64,000 nucleotides of DNA from Caenorhabditis remanei (GCF_010183535.1 NC_071329.1:744001-808000), one strand, 5' to 3'. Shown: positions 1 to 12,630, numbered from the stretch's first letter. Translations and numbers: made by a program. The notes: generated from the sequence alone by a model not told the origin.

Positions 1-383
1 CTAGAAAAAACCAAAAAAAATTTTTTTTTTGAAATTTTTGAGATTTTGTTTCAGAAATGTATACTCCGTGTTATTTCCAACATTTTTTGTATTAACATTT
101 ATGTCTTAACTCTTCATCATCACATAGAAGTCTTGAGTTTAGTGCAAAACGTTGATTGCGCGGTATGTGGTTTCTAGGTGTCGCGTAGGAGCGGCCAAGA
201 AAATTAATGATTTATTTCGTCTTGGGTGGGATTATTTATCAATTATTTTTTATAATGAACACAACAATGTGTTTGTTCAGACACAGACTCAAGCGAACTA
301 TTAACAATTTATTCTAAAAACTAAACTTCTAAAAACTCCCAGTATTTATTTATTAAGTAACTTTTTTATAGAACTTTTTTAAA
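1..383. other. AT-rich non-coding flank
   Basis: I see no exon or recognisable element in this stretch. It stops where homology to exon 4 of the A-type F-box genes begins. Upstream exons of the A1 copy are absent here, so it is probably the sequence on the far side of a duplication breakpoint. Confidence 0.5.
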
Positions 384-855
384 GGATCATCAATTCCTCT
401 CGATGTTTTGTTTTGTGGGATTACTGTATTAAGAGGGTATCGGTTTGGAAAATGGCGTAGACTAATGTAAGTTGGAGGTGTGTCCCGTTCAACTTAACAA
501 ACTAGTTAGTTTCAGCTCAGTCAATTCACCTATGACTCGAAATCGACAAATAATAAGTATATTTTGGACAGATTCGCGTATAGACATGAGTACCTGGTCT
601 ATTCATGAACGTCCCAAACAAGGGGATCGTGATGATGAACCGTATGCTTCAGAATTCGAAGTTCTACAATTGCTGAAACAGAGAAGAGTTTTAAATTCGA
701 AATTGAATATAATGGAAGAGGATTCTCTAGAAAAACAGGAAATCACTAAGAAGATAAATGGAACAAGACAACAACTTCAATTGAAAGGAGTGGAATTTAA
801 TAACGGATGGCCTTTTCTACGCGGCATTGACGCATCAAGTAGAGTGCTGGCCTAA
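384..855 (+). pseudogene. A1: 5'-truncated A-type F-box gene (end of exon 4 plus exon 5)
   Basis: Only the last part of exon 4 (about 384-466, encoding IPLDVLF...GYRFGKWRR) and all of exon 5 (516-855, stop TAA) are present. The donor (AT/GTAAGT) and acceptor (TTTCAG) are intact and the frame is open, but exons 1-3 and the start of exon 4 are missing, so there is no F-box. It is the mirror copy of the end of A2 (3056-3527), from which it differs by only a few residues, for example N versus D in the KKI(N/D)GTRQQ segment. It is almost certainly a by-product of the inverted duplication and not a functional gene. Confidence 0.8.
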
Positions 856-3527
856 TATGGTGATGTTGATGTTGCTTCTGTGATGCTATGGCGCTGCTGA
901 AACTGGGCCGCTGCCTTCTTTGATATATTTTATTGCATCTAAGATTGTTTTTTAATAAATTAAATGTATTTTCAAACCTTGAGTACAACTACAATCTATA
1001 ATAAATATTTATAAATATGAACATACAATTTTTGTGTTGTTTCAATAGACAGATTTTTGTTTTATTCAATAAACGGGGAAAACTATTTTCATCAAATAAA
1101 TCCAGAGAAAACATTAGTATAAAAAACAGGAAAATAGGAAAAACTAAATAAAACCATGACTTTTAGTAACGGAAATAGATGAAGCGACAAAATACAATTA
1201 ATTCTGAGACCTCGAATCTTTCGAACCTTTTATTTTTTTAACGTTCAATTCCGATTGTTGAGAGAAGATCTGGTTAGTCCGATGCGTGACGGATTGTCAA
1301 TCTACACAAAAAACGGAACTTGTAAAGGAAAACGATTGGATGGTCAGCCGTGCTCCGATATCTTTGTATCAGAGTTGTACGGAATTACATTTTTCGATTT
1401 CCGGAATCCGGAATCTGAAACCGGAATGAGATTTTACATTTTCCGGAATACGGAATCCGGAACCGGAATCAAATTTTTGAAATCCGGAATCCGGAATGTC
1501 AAAAAAACCCGGAATTCCGGATTTTCGGAATCAGGAGAAAAGAAAACGAACCATCTTCCCGGCGAGATAAGATGTGGAGAAATTGGTGGACAATGATAAG
1601 GAGATGAAGGAGTTGGGTCTGGTGATACTAACTAGGGAATGCCTCACACAATGGTTGGAGAAACACAGCATGATAACTTTATATTTTTCTCTTGGAGTTA
1701 TTGAGTTTTTGATGTCAAAATGTTGGAAAACACTCAAATAGACAAAAAATTATGTTGAATCGCATTCTACTTTCTTAATAATGCAGAAACGTGTTTGGTT
1801 ATGTGTGGAAATACACTTTGTATCCAGGTTGTGAGAGGTATGTTCGTTTAATAGCCAGAAAATATCGATTATCATACATATTCACATTTCGATTCAATTT
1901 TAAATGTTTATTCGAAAACTATACTTTTTCAAAAATGTTCAAAAAATGTTCAAAAATTTCCAAAAATTTCCAAAAAAATGTTCAAAAACACAAAATGTTT
2001 CAAAACGGGACGAGCGGGCCGGGCCGAGATTTTTCCTGATTTTGGCCCGGCCCGGCCCGGCCCGTGACAAGTCTGGTTATGATGATTTTCCCGAGAGCGC
2101 CACTTTTGACTTCTAGAGCTGTGGCACGATGCTAAGAAAGTAGAATGCGATTCAACATAATTTTTTGTCTATTTGAGTGTTTTCCAACATTTTGACATCA
2201 AAAACTCAATAACTCCAAGAGAAAAATATAAAGTTATCATGCTGTGTTTCTCCAACCATTGTGTGAGGCATTCCCTAGTTAGTATCACCAGACCCAACTC
2301 CTTCATCTCCTTATCATTGTCCACCAATTTCTCCACATCTTATCTCGCCGGGAAGATGGTTCGTTTTCTTTTCTCCTGATTCCGAAAATCCGGAATTCCG
2401 GGTTTTTTTGACATTCCGGATTCCGGATTTCAAAAATTTGATTCCGGTTCCGGATTCCGTATTCCGGAAAATGTAAAATCTCATTCCGGTTTCAGATTCC
2501 GGATTCCGGAAATCGAAAAATGTAATTCCGTACAACTCTGATACAAAGATATCGGAGCACGGCTGACCATCCAATCGTTTTCCTTTACAAGTTCCGTTTT
2601 TTGTGTAGATTGACAATCCGTCACGCATCGGACTAACCAGATCTTCTCTCAACAATCGGAATTGAACGTTAAAAAAAATAAAAGGTTCGAAAGATTCGAG
2701 GTCTCAGAATTAATTGTATTTTGTCGCTTCATCTATTTCCGTTACTAAAAGTCATGGTTTTATTTAGTTTTTCCTATTTTCCTGTTTTTTATACTAATGT
2801 TTTCTCTGGATTTATTTGATGAAAATAGTTTTCCCCGTTTATTGAATAAAACAAAAATCTGTCTATTGAAACAACACAAAAATTGTATGTTCATATTTAT
2901 AAATATTTATTATAGATTGTAGTTGTACTCAAGGTTTGAAAATACATTTAATTTATTAAAAAACAATCTTAGATGCAATAAAATATATCAAAGAAGGCAG
3001 CGGCCCAGTTTCAGCAGCGCCATAGCATCACAGAAGCAACATCAACATCACCATATTAGGCCAGCACTCTACTTGATGCGTCAATGCCGCGTAGAAAAGG
3101 CCATCCGTTATTAAATTCCACTCCTTTCAATTGAAGTTGTTGTCTTGTTCCATCTATCTTTTTAGTGATTTCCTGTTTTTCTAGAGAATCCTCTTCCATT
3201 ATATTCAATTTCGAATTTAAAACTCTTCTCTGTTTCAGCAATTGTAGAACTTCGAATTCTGAAGCATACGGTTCATCATCACGATCCCCTTGTTTGGGAC
3301 GTTCATGAATAGACCAGGTACTCATGTCTATACGCGAATCTGTCCAAACTATACTCATTATTTGCCGATTTCGAGTCTTAGGTGAATTGACTGAGCTGAA
3401 ACTAACTAATTTGTTAATTTGAACAGGTTTTTAAACTCTAACTTACATTAGTCTGCGCCATTTTCCAAACCGATACCCTCTTAATACAGTAATCTCACTG
3501 AACAAAACATCGAGAGGAATTGATGGT
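384..3527. repeat. Large near-perfect inverted repeat with 355-bp spacer
   Basis: The arms are about 384-1777 and 2133-3527. Several unrelated reading frames in the left arm recur in mirror image in the right arm at a constant coordinate sum of about 3910-3911. Each arm holds the end of an A-type F-box gene, its 3' flank and a tract of CCGGAAT-like repeats (about 1396-1535 and mirrored 2375-2515). The spacer (1778-2132) has a GGCCCGG-rich part resembling the CATACTTG palindromic MITEs elsewhere in the window. Few mismatches imply a recent event, gene conversion, or an assembly artefact. Confidence 0.85.
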
Positions 3528-4500
3528 CCTTTTTCAATATCTATGGTCATCCAATTGAATAAATCATATTCCGAATTCATCCAGTGATGGAGAAATTTGT
3601 TGAGGTCAGGGATGGTTAAATTGTTCTTTCCTAGTGTAATTACATCGTTGTTTTTAATCGAAAGAAGATGTTCCAGACGGATCCAACGAGCATCACAATA
3701 ATGAACACCGGCGTACTTGAAGAGCTGGAATTATGGACGTTTTTGGTTGGTCTGACAACAAATAATTATTAGAAAACTAACATTTGGATGATAATAATCT
3801 TCTGGGATTTCACTTTTAAGAATGTGCAAATCTTGATCTTCTCTCTCAAATTCCAACACTTCATCCAACTGTTCCTTCTTAAAATGTCCCCCAACCAAAA
3901 ACAAAACTGTAAAGTTTCGGAATTCTGGAATTTCCAGAATTTCCTTGATATTTTCAGTGGACGAGTTTATCATCAATCTGTACGGGCCACATTGGAACAA
4001 TTTGTAAATTCGAGTGAAAAGCTGACGTGTATTTTCGAGGGTTGTCGAAGTTTCGGAGAGCCTGAATTCAGATTTCAATTTTTGAGAAAACGAAGAGCTA
4101 GACGGTATTTATTACACAAGAGACATAATCAAAAAGCTCACCAAGGTTCCAAATCCTCCTTTGTCAATTTTGGTGCACTGGGATGGTTGAAAGTCTTGGT
4201 ACAACAGAAAAGTATCACTTCCGGGTAATACAAACCAACATACGTGAACTCTCCGTCGAGACTAACTATAGTCCCTCTAATTCGAATACAACAGAATTTC
4301 ACAATGGACTCCATATATTTCGAGGTAATTGCGATTTTTACACTGGAATGAATAAAATTATACTTTCCCGACAAAACAAAACAAAAATCTTACATTTCAT
4401 CAATCTCCATGACTTTAATCGCATGTTTCAATGCGACAAACGGTAGTTTTCTCAATGGGAAAGTGCTGAGCATCGGTTGCATAACTAGAATCCCTTCCAT
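3056..4500 (-). CDS. A2: F-box / FBA_2-like protein, A subfamily, 401 aa
   Basis: Five exons: 4500-4394, 4342-4142, 4061-3782, 3724-3447, 3395-3056, all with GT-AG junctions, an open frame and a TAA stop. The F-box spans the exon 1/2 junction (residues about 10-50; FPLRKLPFVALKHAIKVME then a TSKYM motif). Exon 4 (residues about 197-288) carries DARWIRLEHLL and FLHHWMNSE, the FBA_2-type signature. Exon 5 has a charged heptad-like tail (about 325-385) and ends in VEFNNGWPFLRG-type sequence. The start is the ATG matching those of A3 and A4. Inferred role: substrate adaptor of an SCF ubiquitin ligase. Its 3' end lies inside the large inverted repeat. Confidence 0.87.
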
Positions 4501-4597
4501 TATAAAAGAAGTGAAATCAATAAATGCCAGAGAGATAGAGAGAGAGAGGGAGAACGGGATGGCAACGGGAGACGTGACCCCGGCGGAACACATATGG

Positions 4598-4612
4598 TCT
4601 CTCTCTCTCTCT
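4598..4612. repeat. Short CT tract upstream of A2
   Basis: A run of about seven CT units lies about 100 bp upstream of the A2 start, at the position where A3, A4 and A7 also carry CT/GA tracts. It could be promoter-proximal GA-rich sequence or a neutral microsatellite. Confidence 0.5.
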
Positions 4613-4917
4613 CCTCCTTTTTTCTACTACTCGAGAAACAAAGGGTGTCTCCTTGGTGCATAATTAAAAGACCCTACACAACGGCCTCCAGAAAAATGAC
4701 ATTTTTACCCACTGCAGTGTCCATTACTGTCGAAGTTATTCTATTTCAGTGTTCAGATTAGCTGGTAGGAATCAAAAAAATGGACCCAAACGTTAGGCTA
4801 GTGAACTTAAAAACTTTATTTATTGGATTAATAGTAAGGTGGAAATGCTTCAATGAATAAAAATATGGGCAAAAGAAAGAAGAAATCAATTCGACTGTAC
4901 TATTTTAGACAGTGAGA

Positions 4918-6846
4918 TTATCTGAGAAAAGGCCATCCGTTATTATATTCCACTCCTTTCAATTGAAGTTGATTGTTTGTCTCATTTACCTTTCGAGTGA
5001 GTTCCTGTTTTTCTAGAGAATCCTCTCCCACTCTCTTCAATTTCAAATTCAAAACTTTTTTTCGTTTCAGCAATTGTAGAACTTCGAACTCTGGAGTATA
5101 CGGTTCATCATCACGATCCCCTTGTTTGGGACGTTCATTAACAAACCAGGTACTCATGTCAATACGCGAATCTGTCCAAACTATACTCATTATTTGCAGA
5201 CTTCGAGTCATAGGTGATTTGACTGAGCTGAAACAAATACTAATTTATTTATTTGAACGGGTCACATGCCAACATACATTAGTCTCTGCCATCTTCCAAA
5301 CCGATACCCTATTAATACAGTAATACCACGAAATAGAACATTGAGATCAACTGTTGCTCCTTTCACAATATCTATGGTCATGCAATCGAATAAATCATAT
5401 TCCGAATTCATCCAGTGATGGAGAAATTTGTTGATGTCAGGGATGGTTAAATTGTTCTTTCCTAGTTTAATCACACCGTTGTTCTTAATTGAAAGAAGAT
5501 GCTCCAGTCGGATCCAACGAGCATCACAATAATGAACACCGGCGTACTTGAAGAGCTGGAATTATGGACGTGTTTGGTTGGTCTGACAACAAATAATTAT
5601 TAGAAAACTAACATTTGGATGATAATAATCTTCTGGAATTTCACTTTCAAGAATGTGCATATTTTGATCCTCTCTCTCGAATTCCATCACTTCATCCAAC
5701 TGTTCTTCCTTAAAATGTCCCCCATACAAGATCAAAGCTTTAAAGTTTCGAAACTCTGGAGTTTCCAAAATCTCCTTTGCATTTTGAGTAGACGGGAAAA
5801 TACTCAATTTGAACGGCCCACATTGGAACAATTTGTAGATTCGAGTGAATAGCTGACGTGTATTTTCGAGGGTTGTCGACGTTTTGGAGAGCCTGAATTC
5901 AGATTTCAATCTTCATTGTTGGCAATTTTTTAATACTGTCAGCCTGGCATTTTCTTAAATTTGAAAGTTAAAGGGGACTGCGGTATTCCAAAAATTGAGA
6001 TTTTTTGATATAATGATATATCATACATATATCGACTCAGAATTTTGCGGAAAAGAGAAAAGTCTTTCGGAGCCAGGTCCGAAAATTAGCCTAAAACGAG
6101 TTATGAGGCCTCAAAGTGTCAAAAAAAGTGTCTCTCGCATGGAATTTTTTTCATTATATTTCAACGTAAAAGTCTATCGCCGCGCACATTTCACAGTTTT
6201 CATCTGCACTAAAATTGCACGGCGATAGAATTTTACGTTGAAATATAATGAAAAATTCCATGCGAGAGGCCCTTTTTGACACTTTGAGGCCTCATAACTC
6301 GTTTTAGGCTAATTCTGGGTCCTGGCTCCAAGAGACTTTTCTCTTTTCTACAAAATTCTGACTCGATTCATATCAAAAATCTCGATTTTTGAAATACCCC
6401 AGTCCCCTTTAATAGTCTTGTTCTTCTGTTCAAATTGAAATTGAAAGTTGTGAACTACAAAAATTTTGTTACACAAGAGTCATAATCAAAAAGCTCACCA
6501 AGGTTTCAAATCCCGTTTTGTTACTTTTGGTTCACTAATACTCTTGGTACAAAGGAAAAACATCACTGCCGGGTCATTAAAACTGATAAACGAGTATTTC
6601 CCTACGAAATGAACCATAGTCTGTCTAATTCGAATATAACAGAATTTCACAATAAACTCCATATATCTCGAGGAAATTGCAATTTTTACTCTGGAATAAG
6701 TATGATGATATTTTCACGATAAAACAAGAGAAATCTTACATTTCGTCAATCTCCATGATTTTAATCACATGTTTCAATGCGACAAACGGTAGTTTTCTCA
6801 ACGGGAAAGTGCTGAGCATCGGTTGAATAGCTCGAATCGCTTCCAT
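4918..6846 (-). CDS. A3: F-box / FBA_2-like protein, A subfamily, 388 aa
   Basis: Five exons: 6846-6740, 6690-6499, 5892-5613, 5555-5278, 5227-4918. The exon phases match A2. The F-box (FPLRKLPFVALKHVIKIME) crosses exons 1 and 2; exon 2 is 9 nt shorter than in A2, in frame. Exon 4 carries DARWIRLEHLL and NLTIPDINKFLHHWMNSE. The exon 4 donor is GTATGT instead of GTAAGT, still a usable nematode donor. The tail stops early after WPFLR, lacking the last about 10 residues of A2. Intron 2 (6498-5893) is enlarged by a palindromic MITE. Inferred SCF substrate adaptor; confident gene model. Confidence 0.86.
5969..6413. mobile_element. Palindromic MITE in A3 intron 2
   Basis: A roughly 445-bp imperfect palindrome beginning AAAGGGGACT and ending AGTCCCCTTT. 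Its arms share GAGGCCTCA(A/T)-containing blocks and a TTCAACGTAAA block around a short centre near 6200. It has no coding capacity. A2 and A4 lack it in the same intron, so it inserted after A3 diverged. Confidence 0.8.
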
Positions 6847-6931
6847 ATTATAAAGGAAGCAAATCAATAAATGCCTCAGAGAGGAAAAGGGATGGCAACT
6901 GGAGAAGACGTGACCCCAGCCGAACACTTAT

Positions 6932-6933
<2 letters not shown>

Positions 6934-7011
<78 letters not shown>
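6934..7011. repeat. (CT)39 microsatellite upstream of A3
   Basis: An uninterrupted CT run of about 78 bp, starting about 88 bp upstream of the A3 start. The same position holds about 7 units in A2 and A4 and about 21 units (as GA) in A7, so it is a homologous tract that changes length. Confidence 0.9.
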
Positions 7012-7013
<2 letters not shown>

Positions 7014-7315
7014 GCAGATGCCCTCTCGAAGTACTGTGCGCTGTTCATTGAGAGGGCCTCCGCTGTAGGCCGTGGAAGCAAAGGGTGTCTCCTTGGTGCA
7101 TAATTCAAGATCCTGCAGCATATGGTACAAAAAAGCGATCCCAAGTGTTAGGCTAGAGAACTTTAAAAAATATTTATTATATTAATAAAAAGGTGGATAT
7201 GTCTCAATTAATAATAATGAGAGCAAAACGAAAGAGGAAATCGATTTGACTGGAAAATTAGAGAGGAACCAGAAAATCAAACATTTTAGACAATGAGACT
7301 ATGAACACCTCCGTA

Positions 7316-8855
7316 TCAGGCCAGCATTCTACTTGATGCATCAACGCCGCGTAGAACAGGCCATCCGTTTTTATATTCCACTCCTTTAAATTGAAGTTGA
7401 TTGTTTGTCTCATCTATCTTTTTTATGAGTTCCTGTTTCTCTAAAGAATCCTCTTTCACTATCTTCAATTTCGAATACAAAACTCTTCTCTGTTTCAGCA
7501 ACTGTAGAACTATAAATTCAGGAGTATATGGTTCATCAAAGTGCATCAATGAATCATCATTACGATCCAGTTGTTTGGGACGCTCATGAATTGACCAGGT
7601 ACTCATGTCTATACGCGAATCTGTCCAAACTATACTCATTATTTGCCGACTTCGAGTATCAGGTGAATTGACTGAGCTGAAACTAACTAATTTGTTAATT
7701 TGAACAGGTTTTTAAACTCTAACTTACATTAGTCTGCGCCATGTTCCAAACCGATACCCTTTCAATACAGTAATCCCACGAAACAAAACATCGAGAGGAG
7801 TTGATGGTCCTTTTTCAATATCTATGCTTATAAATTTGAATAATTCATATTCCGAATTCATCCAGTGATGAAGAAATGTGTTGATGTCAGGGATGGTTAA
7901 ATTGTTCATTCCGAGTGTAATCATAAAAGTGTTCTTAATCGAAAGAAGATTTTCCAGACGGATCCAACGAGCATCGCAATAATGGACATCAGTGAACTTG
8001 AACAGCTGGAATGATGAATGAAGGTTTGTGGTCCGTCAGACAACAATAAACAATTAAAAACTAACATTTGGATGATAATAATCTTCTGGGATTACACCCC
8101 TAATTATATGCAAATCTTGATCTTCTCTCTCAAATTCCAACACTTCATCCAACTGTTCCTTCTTAAAATGTCCCCCAACCAAAAACAAAACTGTAAAGTT
8201 TCGGAATTCTGGAATTTCCAGAATTTCCTTGATATTTTCAGTGGGCGAGTTTATCATCAATCTGTACGGGCCACATTGGAACAATTTATAAATTCTAGTG
8301 AACAGTTGACGTGTATTTTCGAGGGTGGTCGCTGTTTCGGAGAGCCTGAATTCTGATTTCAATTTTCATAGTTAGCAACTTTTTTATAGCTTCTGCCTGC
8401 TGATTTTTGAAATTTGAAATTTATTAGATCGGAGTCTTTTTTAAATTTATATTAAAAGTTGTCAACAAAAACATGACTGTTTAACCGTTTCCATAAAACT
8501 AACCAAGGTTTTAAATCGTCCTTTGTCAATTTTGGTGCACTGGGATGATTGAAAGCCTTGGAACAACAGAAAAGTGTCACTGCTGGGAAATCCAAACCAA
8601 TATATGAGTGTTCCCTGTTGAAAACAGCCATAGTCCGTCTAATTTGAATATAGCAGACTTTTACAATGGATTCCATATATTTCGAAGTAATTGCAATTTT
8701 TACTCTGGAATAAAGAATGCGATCAGAATAAAACAAAAAAAGGCTCACATTTCATCAATCTCCATGATTTTAATCACATGTTTCAATGCGACAAACGGTA
8801 GTTTTCTCAATGGGAAAGTGCTGAACATCGGCTGTATAGCTAGAATCGTTTCCAT
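7316..8855 (-). CDS. A4: F-box / FBA_2-like protein, A subfamily, 408 aa
   Basis: Five exons: 8855-8749, 8704-8504, 8345-8066, 8005-7728, 7676-7316, with conserved phases and an open frame. The F-box begins METILAIQPMFS then FPLRKLPFVALKH. Exon 4 has DARWIRLENLL and FLHHWMNSEYELF. Exon 5 carries a 7-residue insertion (DDSLMHF region) shared only with the orphan exon at 31050-31410, and less exactly with the A5 pseudogene. The coiled-coil tail is intact and ends in SSRMLA. It is the first of three minus-strand A genes read in the order A4, A3, A2. Inferred SCF adaptor; target unknown. Confidence 0.87.
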
Positions 8856-9229
8856 ATTATAAAGGGAGCAAAATCAATAAGTGGCAGAGGGAGAAGGGGA
8901 ACGGGATGGCAACGGGAGACGTGTGGTCCCTCTCTCTCTCTCTCCTCCTTTTTTCTACTACTCGAGAAACAAAGGGTGTCTCCTTGGTGCATAATTAAAA
9001 GACCCTAGACAACGGCGTCCAGAAAAATGACATGTTTGCCCACTGCAGTGTTCATTACTGTCGAAGTTATTCTATTTCAGTATTCAGATCAGCTGGTAGG
9101 AATCAAAAAAATGGACCCAAAAGTTAGGCTAGAGAACTTAAAAACATTATTTATTGGATTAATAGTAAGGTGGAAATGCTTCAATGAATAAAAATATGGG
9201 CAAAAGAAAAAATAAATCAATTAAATTGG

Positions 9230-9814
9230 TATTGCATTACTCAAATTTTGAAAAAATCAAGTTAGACCCAACCAGAGCATCTTGGAAGTTTCTTGGCAAA
9301 ATGTTGGATGGTGAAGAAGATGAACCGTTAACTACGAAATTCCAAATATTGGAGATGTTAGAACAGAGAAAAGCTTTTAAAAGGGGAGCTGACGACAGTG
9401 GAAGAGAATGGCCAGAGAAGAAACGAAATCTCAAAAGAGATTAAAAAAATAACGGTGGAGCTCGATGAGCGAGGAGTAAGAAATGAACGTGGAACTCTTG
9501 TTTTTGGATAAACTCTTTTTGGATCCGTCTGGAACATCTGGTAAAAATCGCGTGTTGACATGAGTACCTGGACTAGTCATAAACGTCCCAAACAACTGAA
9601 TCTTAATGATGATTCACTGATGCATATTGATGAACCGTTTGCTCCAAAATTTTTAGTTCTACAATTGCTGAAACAGAAAAGAGTTTTAAAATCGAAACTG
9701 AAGAAAGTGGGAGAGGGTTCTCAAGAAAAAGAGGAACTCACTGAAAAGATTGACGAGATAAACTGCCAACTGAAATTTGTGGAATATGAAAACGGATGGC
9801 CTGTTCTCAGATAG
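9230..9814 (+). pseudogene. A5: two fused remnants of A-type tail exons
   Basis: Part one (about 9230-9516) resembles exon 5 of the A6 type (EDEPLT, FQILEMLEQRK), with a frameshift near 9440 before a tail-like VELDERGVRNERG. Part two starts at 9521 with 17 bp of exon 4 (the WIRLEHL codons) joined directly to the middle of exon 5 (9550-9814; DMSTW, LKQKRVLKSKL, NGWPVLR, stop TAG). No F-box, and no intron between the exon 4 and exon 5 pieces. The upstream 8.94-9.23 kb repeats the A2-A3 intergenic sequence (4.61-4.90 kb), so this is a broken duplication unit. Confidence 0.7.
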
Positions 9815-10315
9815 TCTTACTGTATAAAATGTTTGATTTTCTTATTCTTCTCCAATTATCCAGCGTTCCTTCTCTTGCTCCTATTATTATTTACTGCAAC
9901 ATATCCATTTTATTATTTATTTAATAAATAATGTTTCAAGTTCTCTAGCATAACACTTTAGTCATCTTTTTTGTTTTTGACCCGCTGATCTGAATACTCA
10001 AAAAGAAACAGACTAACTTCGACTGTAATGCACTTTAGTAGGCAAAACATGACATTTTAAGTCTGTTGCCAACTAATATTGTAGAGTGTTCTGTAGATGC
10101 ATGTGTTCTGTAGATGATCAATACAACAATTTCTCGCATTAAATATTAATTATGATACCCTGACCTGTTTCTTATATTTGTATTTGCCAATGACGCCCTC
10201 TCTCAGTATGTTGAAACAGATATAAGACGGAGATAGAGAATGTCCGCAGATAAAATCGTCATTCCCATTTCATATTTCTACATATTGATATCTCCCTCCA
10301 GAAACGTTCTTTGCT

Positions 10316-12630
10316 ATGGAAACATTCCCTATGAGAAGACTACCACTTGTAAAATTAGATTTTGCTTCCTTTATAATGGAAGAGATTCTAGCCATCCAAC
10401 CCAGCACCTTCCCGTTGAGAAAACTACCGTTTGTCGCATTGAAACACGTGATTAAAGTCATGGAGATTGATGAAATGTTAGTTTTTTTCTCTTTTTAAAA
10501 AATATTTAAAGTGTTTTTTTTCATTCCAGATTGAAAACAGCAGTTACTTCAAAATATATGGAATGCGTTGTAAAATCATCATGTATTCGAGTTGAGAAAG
10601 CAGTTCTTTATTTTGATGATATGCGTGCCGCGATATTCTTAAAAAATCCAAATTTGACGGTGCTTTGTATTGCGTTTATTTCCGAATCATACGAGGAGGC
10701 AACTGTGGCAAAACAAGATTTGAAGCCTTGGTGAGTTGGTTAAAACAAATAATTTGAGTGTATATTTTTTTCATTAAAAAGTTTGGTTTTTCTTTACTAA
10801 CAGCTGAAATTTTTTGATACTTAGGCTATCCGAAACATCGACAGTCCTCGAAACAACACTTCAATTATTCCTCCGAATTCGCAATTTATTCCAATGCGGA
10901 TCGTTCGATCTTCAAATATCGTTGACAAAAAAAAATTCAAAGATGCAAGAAATAATGGAAATCCCTGATTTTCGAAACTATGAAAGATTGTCTTTGTCTG
11001 GTCGAAAGTTCGAGAAGGACGAGTTTGATTATGTGATGGAGTTTGGAAGAGAAGACCAAAAATTGAGGATAATCAAAGGACAAATTCCAGAGGACTATTA
11101 TCATCCGAATGTAAGTTTTACAATTGTAAACAGTTTGATAGCAGCACGATGCACAAAATACTAGCTCGCGAAAAACGACAATGATTTTCAAAAGAATTCG
11201 CGGGCTGAAACGTACGTGCGGCAGGAAATTGTGGGCGGAGCTTGTGGCGCGGATGAAATTCCTGCTGATTCTTTAACGAACGACATTGAATTTTAAGATA
11301 TACTCGTGTTTTAATTGATTAAACATGAAAAATATTCAAATATACAGCAAAAACCGTTGAAAATGTTGACTAAAACAAGAATTTATATTGAACTCCAAAA
11401 AGTCAAAGTATTCATGCTTTGCTTTTAAGTGCTCTTTCATAGTAACAATTTGACTTTTTTGTTGAGAGTTACGGTAGGCAATTTTTTGTTTTTTTTTTCT
11501 GTTTGCGTATTCTACGTTCAGGGTACTGTACAACTGACTTAATTCCAGCTCTTCAAGTATACCGACGTCCATTATTGCGATTCGCGGTGGATTCGCCTTG
11601 AACATCTTCTTTCAATCAAAGATAATGGTATAATTAGACTGGAAAACAGCAAATTAACTCAACCTGAAATCAACACATTTCTGAGACATTGGGTGAATTC
11701 GGAGCATGATATGTTCAGACAGATGGAAATTGTCATAGAGAAAGGAGATCGAATCCATTTTAGTGTTATGTTTCGTGGTTTGGTTGCTTTGTTGGGACAG
11801 CGATTTGAGAGTGACTACGTTTTAATGTAAGTTAGCTGTAAGCGAAAGTTTCAGTAACTACAGTACCGGTCAAAAGGTTATCAACTTTGGTCGTTTTCAG
11901 TTTAAAATGTTCAAATTTGAGAGTGTGTCATGGTAAAACTGATTCTTCCATCAAGTAGATTTTTAACGAATCATACAGATTAAAAGTAGATCTTCATTTT
12001 TGTAGTTGACAACTTTTTTGAACGAGCACTCTATAGCAAGTTACATATTGACAAAGTCATTTCTCATTCAAATTGACCAATTTCAGTGTAAAATAGTGCG
12101 ATTTTCGAGCGGTCCGTCAAAATGAACATAACTCTCTAGAAAGTGGCCGTACAAAAAGTTGTCAACTACAAAAATGGAGTTCTACCTCTGTTCAGTAAGA
12201 TCCATAAATGATTGTACTTTGTGGGACTATCATTGATACCGTAACACCCTCTGAAAACGATCAAAGTCCGTATACTTTTGCACGACACTGTAGGTATTTA
12301 TCGTCAAATTTCAGCGCAGTCAAATCTCCGGAAACCCGAAAACAACAGATACTGAGCATGAATTTCGAGGATAACTCCATCTTTATGTTCACATGGGCAA
12401 TTAATGAACGAGTCGTAGAAGTTATAGGAAGCGATGATGAGCCGTATGCTCCTGAATCTGAAATTCTGAGAATGTTAGAACGGAAAAAAGGACTGAAAAT
12501 GGAATTGAAGAAAGATCCGAAAAAGTTGGAGATTCGAAAAGAGATTGATGAAATTGAGAAGGAGCTATGCAGGAGGGGAATGACATTTCTAAATGGGTGG
12601 CCTACATTTTTTAAAGCTGATATAGTATAG
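10316..12630 (+). CDS. A6: diverged A-type F-box / FBA_2-like protein, 393 or 413 aa
   Basis: Exons: 10376 (or 10316)-10476, 10530-10730, 10825-11110, 11549-11826, 12315-12630, all GT-AG and phase-matched to A2. The start at 10376 (MEEILAIQPS) matches the paralogs. An in-frame ATG at 10316 would add METFPMRRLPLVKL, which looks like a partial second F-box start. Exon 4 carries DVHYCDSRWIRLEHLL and INTFLRHWVNSE. The tail is the most diverged of the A genes (DDEPYAPESEIL, then a lysine-rich coil). It is alone on the plus strand, about 1.5 kb divergent from A4. Intron 4 holds a Tc1-like MITE and intron 3 (438 bp) is otherwise unremarkable. Inferred SCF adaptor. Confidence 0.83.
11861..12290. mobile_element. 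Tc1-like MITE in A6 intron 4
   Basis: It starts CAGTACCGGTCAAAAGG and ends in ACACTG, with TA on both sides (TA target duplication). The two ends are imperfect inverted copies containing TTGTAGTTGACAAC and GTTGTCAACTACAAA blocks. The CAGT(A/G)C..GGxCAAAA start recalls Tc1 inverted termini. Non-coding and about 430 bp. Members of this family recur at least ten times in the window. Confidence 0.8.

Noticed and set aside
1255..2655. Mirror-image frames of 113 and 68 codons
   Set aside because: They are copies of each other in the inverted repeat, and lie over the CCGGAAT tract and 3' flank. No family similarity.
3788..4228. Plus-strand frames opposite A2, A3, A4 and the B exons
   Set aside because: Antisense shadows of real exons. 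The opposite strand has splice sites, domain motifs and conservation.
6848..7144. RE/ER-repeat proteins around 6.9-7.1 kb and 31.6-31.8 kb
   Set aside because: Translation of CT/GA microsatellites upstream of A3 and A7.
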